Shown here: piece after piece, positions 8,359 to 15,595 of the stretch
Layout of the letters: each line of letters begins with the position of its first letter
Position numbering within the stretch: the stretch's first letter is position 1
Assembly (NCBI GenBank): GCA_039030125.1
Contig: JBCCEV010000083.1
Location: forward strand, 1 to 18,999
Length of the DNA: 18,999 nucleotides
Source: JBCCEV01 sp039030125
GTDB lineage: Bacteria > Pseudomonadota > Gammaproteobacteria > Ga0077536
Reading direction: 5' to 3'
Made by a program: the position numbers and the translations under genes
The notes under the pieces: model-generated
Database searches by the model: none
What the model was told of the DNA's origin: nothing
What the model saw: the letters and a program-made list of their open reading frames with translations, nothing else

Positions 8359-11219
8359 GTTTGACGCCTGAGGTTCTTATTCGCGTGCGTCGTATACGAG
8401 ATTGTCTCTGGGACTTTGCCGGTCGTCCGGTGAGCGCTTTGCCATTGCGGCCAACTGTCCTCGCCACCATCGGCGGCGGGGCTTATTTTTACCTTCAGGT
8501 CATACCATGCGGCTTGCCCTGTGATCGGATCGCCATTGGCGCGATCCTCATCATCCACCAGCACATCACTGATTAAATGATTGAGTAGAAAACCAGCCCG
8601 GGACTCTTTCGCATCCTCGGCGAGCGACCAGGTACCGCGTTGTTTGCCAAGCGCGTTCCAGGTCCAGACTGTGTTGGCTTCGAGTCCACGCATGGTCTTG
8701 ATCTGCGCTCGAACTTTACCCGTTCGCGATTCGACCCAAACCCAATCGAGATCGTTAACCCCGCACTGAGATGCCGTGTCTTCGTTGATGTAGAGGTAAT
8801 TTTGCTGTTGGATTTGGCGCAGCCAAGCGTTCTGAGAATCCCAGGAGTGATACATAAACATGGGGCGTTGGGTCAGTGCGTTGAAGGGAAATTCATCATC
8901 GGCTTGTGCGCCGAAAGGTTCGTAGTATTCCGGTAACGGATCGAAATAAGTCGCGAGGCGTTTTTGGTGTTCCGGGTCTTTCGGACAAGGCCCTTCATAA
9001 ACGCCAAGACCCGCCAATCGAAAGCGTTGCAAGGTCTCACTGTAGGGTTCCAAAATGATCTGCTCGTTGGAACCCACCCATCCGCTGGCCTTAGCAAAGT
9101 TCAAGTAATCGCCGTTGGCATGGCGAAGATAGCGCTGCTCAGGAGTCAGGGCATGTTCAAAAAAGCACTCGTTATCCACATAGTCTTGCCACTGTCTGGG
9201 GTTGGGTTCGCCGACCAAGGCGTCCTTGCCATCGCTACCGCGCCAACCGGATAGAAATCCAATCCCGGGTGCGCGCTCAAAGTTGACGATGAAATCTTCG
9301 TAGCCTTTATATTTGGGCAGCCCCTGCTCATCGACAAACGCGGGGAACTCAAGGCGGCCCGCCAAATCGACAATCACTTCCTGCCAAGAGCGCACGTCGC
9401 GATCCGGTTTTAAGATTGGTGCGCGGATCGCGTCGCAAGCGAGGTGCGGTTCGGAGATCGGGCGGTCAAGCATGGAAATAGTGTCAAATCGTTCAAGATA
9501 AGTTGTGTCCGGCAACACCAAATCCGAATAATTGACCATCTCCGATGCAAAGGCGTCGCTGGTGACGATAAAGGGGATCTTGTAGTCGCCGTCGTCACTT
9601 TTAGCGGTCAGCATTTTGAGCGTTTCGGCGGTGTTCATGCTGGAGTTCCACGCCATGTTCGCCATGAAGAGCATGAGGGTATCGATCGGGTAGGGATCGC
9701 CCCGCACCGCATTCCTGATCACCGACTGCATCAAACCATGATTCGCCAGTGGTGCCTCCCACGAATAGGCTTTGTCGATGCGTAACGGTTGGCCTTGCTC
9801 GTCGATAACCAGGTCTTCAGGTCGGGTTGGAAACCCAAGGGGCGGTGATCCGAGTGGTGTGTTGGGCGCGGTGGATCCAGCCGGCAGGATCCCGGGTGGA
9901 ATATGCTTTGGATAGGGCGGTTTTGCGAGGTGTCCACCGGGACAATCAATCGTGCCTAGCAAAATCTGTAGCAGATGCAGTGCACGGCAAGTTTGGAAAC
10001 CATTTGAGTGGGCGGAGATGCCACGCATCGCATGCATGGACACCGGCCGCCCAACGAAATTTTCATGTCGCCGCCCGGCCCAGTCGGTCCACTCAGTATC
10101 AATGATGATTTCTTCTTCGAACGCGACGTGCGCAAGCTCCAGCGCAATGCGCTCGATGTCTGCGGCGCTGATCCCGCAGCGATCGGCGACTTGTTCGGGC
10201 GCGTAGCGCTCATCAAGATAGCGCTCTAACAGCAATGACATCGCCGTGCGCACGCGAAATCCGTCTGGTGTGTCGAACTCACCGACCAGGGTAGGCTGAA
10301 TATTTGGGAGGCGGCCGTCAGCGAAGTCATCTGAGGCCTCGTCCCAAACGATTGGTTCGTTATTTTCTCCTCGCCAGAACAAGCCATCGCGAGAACCGCC
10401 CGGGTCGTCGATCACCAACCAAGGTAAATTCGTGTAGCGAACCAGAAAAGCGTTATCCACCTGACGGTGTTTCAAGAGCACATGAACCATTGCCAGGGCG
10501 AACAAGCCATCGGTGCCTGGCTTGATTGCGATCCACTCGTCGGCTATCGCCTGGTAACCCGTACGAACCGGGTTGACGGCAACAAATTTGGCGCCGCGAT
10601 CCTTGAGTTTTTTGAGTCCGATCTTGATCGGATTCGAGCCGTGATCTTCAGCGACGCCCCACATCATGAAATACCGTGTGTGATCCCAATCGGGTTCCCC
10701 GAACTCCCAAAAAGAATGCCCCAGCGTATAGAGGCCCGCCGCCGCCATGTTCACCGAGCAGAAACCGCCGTGCGCAGCCCAGTTGATGGTGCCGAATTGC
10801 GTCGCCCACAAACCCGTCAACGCCTGCATTTGATCGCGGCCGGTAAAAAACGCGAGTTTTTTAGGATCGCTGGCGCGAATATTTCGAAGTCGATTGGTGA
10901 GGAGCTCTAGCGCGTCATCCCAGCTTATCGGGTCGAATATTCCGGCGCCGCGTTCAGTGCCTGGACGTCGGATCATCGGGTGCCGTAGCTTCGCCGGCGA
11001 CTCCTGTTTCATGATGCCGGCGTTGCCCTTGGCGCAGAGTACGCCTTTGTTCACCGGGTGATTCGGATTACCTTGAATGAAGCGGACCCTGTCATTCTCT
11101 ACCGTGACCTTAATGCCGCAGCGGCAGGCGCACATGTAGCAGGTCGTAAAATGGGTCTGTTGGGCGTCGCGATCTTCGAGTTGCCCGGGATGGTTTGGGG
11201 TAGATTTTCCAGCGTGCAT
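8355..11219 (-). CDS. soeA: Molybdopterin oxidoreductase catalytic subunit, probable sulfite dehydrogenase (SoeA-type)
   Basis: This 954-residue protein belongs to the DMSO-reductase family and carries bis-MGD molybdenum and one [4Fe-4S] cluster. The cluster motif is C27-x2-C30-x3-C34-x27-C62, within TTCYMCACRCG and VLCAKG. C154 in HGGFCSVNMAAAG is the likely molybdenum ligand. The C-terminal cofactor-binding domain is present (NALTQRPMFMYHSWDSQN). No twin-arginine signal precedes the cluster, so the enzyme should stay in the cytoplasm, which fits SoeA and argues against periplasmic DmsA, PsrA or TtrA. SoeABC oxidises sulfite to sulfate and reduces quinone. AAGG seven bases before the ATG acts as ribosome binding site. 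It leads the operon with the iron-sulfur and anchor genes and is divergent from an SLC13 permease. Family certain; sulfite as substrate is an inference from motif style, subunit set, location and neighbour. Confidence 0.88.
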   Translation of the reverse strand: MHAGKSTPNHPGQLEDRDAQQTHFTTCYMCACRCGIKVTVENDRVRFIQGNPNHPVNKGVLCAKGNAGIMKQESPAKLRHPMIRRPGTERGAGIFDPISWDDALELLTNRLRNIRASDPKKLAFFTGRDQMQALTGLWATQFGTINWAAHGGFCSVNMAAAGLYTLGHSFWEFGEPDWDHTRYFMMWGVAEDHGSNPIKIGLKKLKDRGAKFVAVNPVRTGYQAIADEWIAIKPGTDGLFALAMVHVLLKHRQVDNAFLVRYTNLPWLVIDDPGGSRDGLFWRGENNEPIVWDEASDDFADGRLPNIQPTLVGEFDTPDGFRVRTAMSLLLERYLDERYAPEQVADRCGISAADIERIALELAHVAFEEEIIIDTEWTDWAGRRHENFVGRPVSMHAMRGISAHSNGFQTCRALHLLQILLGTIDCPGGHLAKPPYPKHIPPGILPAGSTAPNTPLGSPPLGFPTRPEDLVIDEQGQPLRIDKAYSWEAPLANHGLMQSVIRNAVRGDPYPIDTLMLFMANMAWNSSMNTAETLKMLTAKSDDGDYKIPFIVTSDAFASEMVNYSDLVLPDTTYLERFDTISMLDRPISEPHLACDAIRAPILKPDRDVRSWQEVIVDLAGRLEFPAFVDEQGLPKYKGYEDFIVNFERAPGIGFLSGWRGSDGKDALVGEPNPRQWQDYVDNECFFEHALTPEQRYLRHANGDYLNFAKASGWVGSNEQIILEPYSETLQRFRLAGLGVYEGPCPKDPEHQKRLATYFDPLPEYYEPFGAQADDEFPFNALTQRPMFMYHSWDSQNAWLRQIQQQNYLYINEDTASQCGVNDLDWVWVESRTGKVRAQIKTMRGLEANTVWTWNALGKQRGTWSLAEDAKESRAGFLLNHLISDVLVDDEDRANGDPITGQAAWYDLKVKISPAADGGEDSWPQWQSAHRTTGKVPETISYTTHANKNLRRQT

Positions 11220-11322
11220 TGACTCGCCTTGGCTTGCGCCAGCGGGCCCAATCTTGACACAATCATCCCTAAATTACATTTCGGTATATCTATATTACTA
11301 TTTTGAATATAAAGCTAAGTCC
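11220..11322. promoter_or_regulatory. AT-rich divergent promoter region between soeA and the SLC13 gene
   Basis: About 100 bases separate the two divergent starts and are strikingly AT-rich from about 11271 to 11314. On the plus strand a perfect TTGACA is at 11254-11259, with TACATT at 11275-11280 (15-base spacer) as a possible -10; TATATT at 11291 and TATAAA at 11308 are other -10-like sites. Shared control of both genes is plausible. No specific operator was recognised. Confidence 0.45.
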
Positions 11323-13173
11323 ATGATCGAATTCGATCTACAGATGCTCGCGGTGGTGTTTTTGATCGTTGCGACCATCACATTGTTCATCACCGAAGTG
11401 GTGAGTATTGACGTTGCCGCGCTGTCGATTTTGATTGCCTTGGGCTTGCTGACTCTGATCCCAGGATTCGAAGGCCTGCTAGCGCCCGGTGATTTGTTCA
11501 AGGGCTTTTCGAGCAACGCCGTGATTTCAATTATGGCCATCATGATCATCGGTGAAGCGTTGGATCGGGTGGGGGTCATGCGCTGGGTTGCGAACGCCAT
11601 ATTGCGTTTTGCGGGCCGTACCGAGACCCGCTTAACGACGTTGGTTTGCTCCACAGTCGCTGTGATTTCCTCGTTTATGCAGAACGTGGGCGCTGCGGCC
11701 TTATTTATTCCAGTGGTCTCGCGACTGTCGGCGCAAACAGAAATTCCGATCACCAGGCTTCTCATGCCGATGGGTTTCTGCGCCATTATGGGCGGCACCT
11801 TAACAATGGTGGGTTCCAGTCCCCTCATTCTACTCAATGACTTAACGAGCGAACTCAACCGCAATTTGAATGAGGGTACGCAGTTACCCGAGCTAGATTT
11901 GTTTGCCGTGACGCCGATCGGGATCTGTCTGGTTGTTACCGGGATCATTTATTTTGTCGTTATTGGTCGACGATTATTGCCACAGACCACACGCGAGCAC
12001 GCCTTCGGGGTAACGCGAGTAGCGGATCGGATTAAAAATGCCTATTTGCTCAACCCCGAGATTTTCATCGCCGCCATTCCCACCGGCCACCGCTTCATTG
12101 CCAAGTCTGTGGGGGAAATCGAAAACGAGTGCGATGTCCATATCATTGCTGTCATTGAACGTGGCAAGCCCGAATGGTCACCGACAAGAGACACCCTTGT
12201 AACGCAAGGTTGCGAGATTGGCGTTGTTGGGTCCGAGGACGGTTTGACGATTTTGCGCGAGCGCGAAGGATTTAAGCTCGTTTGCGCAACCGACCACACG
12301 CGTGATTATTTTCCGCAAGAAATCGCGGGCTTTAGCGAAGTTGTGATCCCGGCGGAATCGAAGCTCGTCGGGCTTTCGATTGGCGACATTTGGCTGCGCC
12401 GCAACTATCATCTCGCCGGCCTTGGAATAAATCGCGGCACCGAAGTATTCTCCCGCGGCGTTCGACATATCGAATTTCAACCGGGCGATACGCTGCTAAC
12501 ATTCAGCACCCACGACGCGTTTGCCGATCTGCAGAAAAATCGCGATTTCATTCCCATCACCCCGGGGCGGGAAGTCGATATCGATCAATCTGGGAAGCTT
12601 CCGATCGCACTCGCTTTATTCGCGATCTCGATTGTGCTCATCATTTTCTCGGACCTCATGCTGTCGCTGTGCTTGTGGGTGGGCGCGATCGGAATGGTAC
12701 TTTTTCGGATCCTCTCTATGGAGCAGGCTTATCAGGCGATCAGTTGGAAAACAATATTCCTGCTTGCCGGTTTGATGCCTTTGGGGATCGCGGTGGAAAC
12801 CAGCGGCACCGCCGCATGGCTCGCTGAGCATCTCACCGTTGTTCTGGTCGCGGTTCCCCCGATCGTGGTGCAAGCCGCGCTTGCCTTGGTGGCAACGTTT
12901 TTTACATTGGTGATGTCGAACGTGGGTGCTACCGTGTTGTTAGTGCCAGTGGCAGTCAATTTGGCATTGGCTTTAAACGCAGATCCCATGATTTTCGCCC
13001 TGATTATTGCGCTCTCAACATCGAATTCTTTTTTAATCCCTACTCACCAAGTCAATGTCCTGATCATGGGTCCGGGCGGTTATCGAGTGGTCGATTTCTT
13101 AAAATCAGGCGGCTTGATCACCGTCCTTTTTATCGTTGTCGAGTTAGCCGCTCTTAATTTCTTTTTTCTTTGA
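11323..13173 (+). CDS. SLC13/DASS-family anion permease with two RCK_C (TrkA-C) domains
   Basis: The 616-residue inner-membrane protein has an N-terminal bundle of spans, a soluble middle of roughly 200 residues, and a C-terminal bundle. The two halves carry paired SLC13-type signatures: SSFMQNVGAAALFIPVV with GGTLTMVGSSPLILL, and MSNVGATVLLVPVAVNLAL with STSNSFLIPTHQVN. The middle contains two RCK_C-like segments (around IIAVIERGKPEWSPTRDTLV and LAGLGINRGTEVFSRGVRH), regulatory domains common in bacterial sulfate or organic-anion permeases of this type. The ATG was chosen over a TTG at 11254 because that TTG lies in a -35-like hexamer and the added residues have no family similarity; the ribosome binding site is weak. 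Divergence from the sulfite dehydrogenase operon suggests sulfate or sulfite movement, but dicarboxylates or other anions cannot be excluded. Confidence 0.9.
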   Translation: MIEFDLQMLAVVFLIVATITLFITEVVSIDVAALSILIALGLLTLIPGFEGLLAPGDLFKGFSSNAVISIMAIMIIGEALDRVGVMRWVANAILRFAGRTETRLTTLVCSTVAVISSFMQNVGAAALFIPVVSRLSAQTEIPITRLLMPMGFCAIMGGTLTMVGSSPLILLNDLTSELNRNLNEGTQLPELDLFAVTPIGICLVVTGIIYFVVIGRRLLPQTTREHAFGVTRVADRIKNAYLLNPEIFIAAIPTGHRFIAKSVGEIENECDVHIIAVIERGKPEWSPTRDTLVTQGCEIGVVGSEDGLTILREREGFKLVCATDHTRDYFPQEIAGFSEVVIPAESKLVGLSIGDIWLRRNYHLAGLGINRGTEVFSRGVRHIEFQPGDTLLTFSTHDAFADLQKNRDFIPITPGREVDIDQSGKLPIALALFAISIVLIIFSDLMLSLCLWVGAIGMVLFRILSMEQAYQAISWKTIFLLAGLMPLGIAVETSGTAAWLAEHLTVVLVAVPPIVVQAALALVATFFTLVMSNVGATVLLVPVAVNLALALNADPMIFALIIALSTSNSFLIPTHQVNVLIMGPGGYRVVDFLKSGGLITVLFIVVELAALNFFFL

Positions 13174-13321
13174 TATACGCTCGGTTCATATATAAATTCC
13201 GATTTATTCGATTACACCTGATACCGGATTAGCTAAGGTTCAGCCTACCTAAACGACATCGGTGTTGACGTGAAAAAACGACGGACAACCGGCCCACCGG
13301 CTAACCGTTTGACCAGAACCC

Positions 13322-13335
13322 AGGGGCCGGCCCCT
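13322..13335. repeat. 14-bp perfect palindrome
   Basis: AGGGGCCGGCCCCT is fully self-complementary. It could be an operator half-site pair or fold into a short hairpin (stem AGGGG/CCCCT, loop CCGG). It is about 160 bases upstream of the aldo/keto reductase start. No T-run follows, so it is not a classical terminator. Function unknown; chance is possible in GC-rich DNA. Confidence 0.5.
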
Positions 13336-13480
13336 CTAAAGCTGAAAAGCGCTGTCCCCATTGCAGGGAGCAACGTGATCCTGCTACCGCGTTGCCGCCA
13401 TACCCGTGCCGCTGGCGAAGGTGATTTCTCGACGATCGCTGGTTGAGCCTTGCATGCGCTTTAGCGTGGCGGGTGGGACT

Positions 13481-13489
13481 TGCTATTCT
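13481..13489 (+). promoter_or_regulatory. Extended -10 promoter candidate, start codon at +1
   Basis: TGCTATTCT matches an extended -10 element (TGn plus a TATAAT-like hexamer). It ends seven bases before the ATG at 13497, so transcription would begin at or next to the start codon. No Shine-Dalgarno sequence is present at a usable distance, in keeping with a leaderless mRNA. The -35 region is weak. Confidence 0.4.
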
Positions 13490-13496
13490 TTAACGC

Positions 13497-14402
13497 ATGA
13501 AGCGGCGCGACTTCCTCCGGCAACTATCGGTGCTACCGCTAGCGCCTGGCGTTGTTGCGGCAACGTACGGATTGGAGGGCGTGGCCAGCGGTGTGATCCC
13601 AAGCTCCGGCGAGCGGCTCCCGGTTATCGGCATGGGGTCCTGGCTAACTTTCGATGTGGGCACATCAAGCCATGGGCGGGCCTCTCGAACCAAGGTTCTA
13701 AAGACTTTTTTCGATAACGGCGGGACGCTTGTTGACTCCTCGCCCATGTACGGCTCCTCCGAAGCTGTTATCGGCCATTGCCTAAAGCAGATTGAAGGCG
13801 AGCAGTTATTTTCCGCAACTAAGGTTTGGACGCCTGGCCGATGGTTAGGCGTTAAACAGATGGAGCGCTCGGTGTCGTTGTGGCATGAGCTTCCCATGGA
13901 CCTTTTGCAGGTTCACAACCTTCTGGATTGGAAAACTCACCTTAAGACCCTGCGGTCATGGAAAGAGGAGGGGCGGGTTCGATACATTGGAGTTACCACC
14001 TCGCATGGTCGTCGGCACGACGCGCTTGCGGAGATCATGCGGACCGAACCCATCGATTTCGTCCAACTCACCTACAACATTGTTGATCGAGAAGCGGAAC
14101 AGACGCTGTTACCCATCGCGCTTGATAAAGGTATCGCGGTGATCGCGAATCGTCCGTTCAAACATTCTTTGCTGTTTGATCCGGTCCGCCACCTGCCGGT
14201 GCCCGGTTGGGCGCGAGATATTGACTGTGACAATTGGGCGCAAATCTTTTTGAAATTTGCGGTCTCCCACCCCGCGGTGACCTGTGCGGTTCCGGCGACG
14301 TCGCGCGTCGATCATATGCAGGAAAACATGGGTGCTTTAAAAGGCACTATGCCGAACGCGGCACAGCGGTTGGCGATGGCGGTTCATTACGCGTCCCTAT
14401 GA
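13497..14402 (+). CDS. Tat-exported aldo/keto reductase
   Basis: The 301-residue protein starts with a twin-arginine signal (RRDFL followed by the hydrophobic stretch LSVLPLAPGVVAA), so it is probably folded in the cytoplasm and exported to the periplasm. The rest is an aldo/keto reductase (beta/alpha)8 barrel, which reduces carbonyls with NAD(P)H. The catalytic tetrad is visible: D80 and Y85 in VDSSPMYGSSE, K109 in SATKVW, H140 in LLQVHNL. The cofactor-binding end is represented by VPATSRVDHMQEN. The ATG is directly downstream of an extended -10, suggesting a leaderless message. Its stop overlaps the Pol IV start (ATGA), so the two are co-transcribed and translationally coupled. Natural substrate unknown. 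An export signal on a nicotinamide-dependent enzyme is notable, since the cofactor would have to be carried along. Confidence 0.92.
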   Translation: MKRRDFLRQLSVLPLAPGVVAATYGLEGVASGVIPSSGERLPVIGMGSWLTFDVGTSSHGRASRTKVLKTFFDNGGTLVDSSPMYGSSEAVIGHCLKQIEGEQLFSATKVWTPGRWLGVKQMERSVSLWHELPMDLLQVHNLLDWKTHLKTLRSWKEEGRVRYIGVTTSHGRRHDALAEIMRTEPIDFVQLTYNIVDREAEQTLLPIALDKGIAVIANRPFKHSLLFDPVRHLPVPGWARDIDCDNWAQIFLKFAVSHPAVTCAVPATSRVDHMQENMGALKGTMPNAAQRLAMAVHYASL

Positions 14403-15475
14403 GCGACCAGGAAGCGCTGCGTAAGATTGTGCACGTGGATATGGATGCCTTCTACGCGTCCGTGGAGCAACGTGATCGCCCTGAGCTACGCGGCAAGCCG
14501 GTGGTTGTGGCGTGGCTTGGCCGCCGCTCGGTAGTGTGTGCGGCTTCGTACGAAGCCCGGCCTTTTGGGATCCATTCAGCAATGCCGGCGTCACGGGCGG
14601 AGCGCTTGTGTCCTAGCGCGGTGTTTGTGCGGCCAGACTTCAAACGCTATCGAGAAGTGTCGCGTCAGGTCCGAGAAATTTTCCTCAAATATACGGAGCT
14701 GGTAGAACCGCTTTCGCTTGATGAAGCCTATTTGGATGTTTCGCGAAACAAGCTTCAAATTGAAACCGCGACGAAAGTTGCCAAGGCAATCCGGGAGGAC
14801 ATTCTTGCGCGCACGAAGCTGACGGCTTCGGCAGGTGTCGCCCCGAACAAGTTCCTCGCGAAAATCGCCTCTGATTGGCGCAAGCCCAATGGCCTGTTCG
14901 TCATTCAACCCCACGAAGTCGAAGATTTCCTAACCGAGCTTGCCGTAAAAAAGCTGCCCGGAGTAGGACGCGCGACAGCCGAGAAGTTAACGGATTTGGG
15001 GATCAGCACCGTTGGCGAGCTGCGCGAGATTGAACGGACCAAGCTGCAAGAGCGCTTTGGTAAATTCGGTAGCCGCCTTCATGACCTCGCTCACGGGATT
15101 GATAACAACCCGGTGGCCCATAATCGAGTTCGTAAGTCTTTATCGGTAGAAACCACCTTCGAACGTGACCGTCTGCTCAGCGAGCTTGAAACGGTGATTG
15201 ACGATCTCGCTGGTAAGGTGTGGAAACAAGCTAATGGAATGTCCCGTCAAGGACGAACCGTGGTTCTCAAGCTGCGCACACACGATTTCCAACTGCTCAC
15301 TCGCAGTCTAACGCCAGATCAGCCACCTCATTCTTTAGATGAGCTTCGCGAAGCCGCGTTTCAACTTTCGCAGCGCGTCGATTTATCAGCCCATACGCGC
15401 TATCGCTTGGTTGGCGTGGGGCTAACTAACTTTACCGACATGCAAGCCCAACCATTACAGTCAGATCTGTTCTGA
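14399..15475 (+). CDS. dinB: DNA polymerase IV (Y-family translesion polymerase)
   Basis: The 358-residue protein is a Y-family polymerase that copies past damaged template bases. Catalytic acids are D14 in HVDMDAFYASVEQRD and D108/E109 in SLDEAYLDVS. Y19 holds the steric-gate position, where E. coli DinB has F13. The helix-hairpin-helix segment KKLPGVGRATAEKL and the little-finger domain follow, and the protein ends in QSDLF, a typical beta-clamp-binding peptide. Length matches the family (about 350). The ATG was chosen because family similarity begins there; it overlaps the preceding stop as ATGA, so translation is probably coupled to the aldo/keto reductase. No LexA-type box was found upstream of the pair; the nearest candidate has the wrong spacing. 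Damage control therefore may be absent or act through another regulator. Confidence 0.97.
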   Translation: MSDQEALRKIVHVDMDAFYASVEQRDRPELRGKPVVVAWLGRRSVVCAASYEARPFGIHSAMPASRAERLCPSAVFVRPDFKRYREVSRQVREIFLKYTELVEPLSLDEAYLDVSRNKLQIETATKVAKAIREDILARTKLTASAGVAPNKFLAKIASDWRKPNGLFVIQPHEVEDFLTELAVKKLPGVGRATAEKLTDLGISTVGELREIERTKLQERFGKFGSRLHDLAHGIDNNPVAHNRVRKSLSVETTFERDRLLSELETVIDDLAGKVWKQANGMSRQGRTVVLKLRTHDFQLLTRSLTPDQPPHSLDELREAAFQLSQRVDLSAHTRYRLVGVGLTNFTDMQAQPLQSDLF

Positions 15476-15595
15476 CGCCGCGTTAAAAACAATCCATCTA
15501 ACCCACGTCTTTTATCGGGGCCTACGGCGGCTTAACATGCCCTTGCCCACGGGGTTAGGGGGCAAAGAACAATTAGTACTATCGCGTCTGCACGG

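Larger units (their letters stand above)
13174..13496. other. Intergenic stretch with palindrome, no supported gene
   Basis: About 320 bases follow the SLC13 gene. The first 80 or so are AT-rich, the rest GC-rich. It holds the palindrome at 13322-13335 and the promoter candidate at 13481-13489. A 58-codon GTG-initiated frame (13270-13446) has no ribosome binding site or recognisable protein feature. No T-tailed hairpin terminator for the SLC13 gene was found. Confidence 0.6.

Noticed and set aside
8581..10910. Several plus-strand frames of 60-150 codons opposite the molybdenum subunit gene
   Set aside because: They are antisense shadows of a strongly supported 954-residue protein.
13352..13366. 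LexA-like CTG...CAG upstream of the dinB operon
   Set aside because: The spacing is nine bases instead of the ten in the classic gammaproteobacterial SOS box, and the flanking bases do not match.
13270..13446. 58-codon GTG-initiated frame in the gap before the aldo/keto reductase
   Set aside because: No ribosome binding site, no hydrophobic or domain pattern, and it crosses the GC-rich palindrome; probably chance.
15542..15567. Hairpin TTGCCC/GGGCAA between dinB and the cyclase gene
   Set aside because: Six-base stem, long loop and no T-run; not a convincing terminator.
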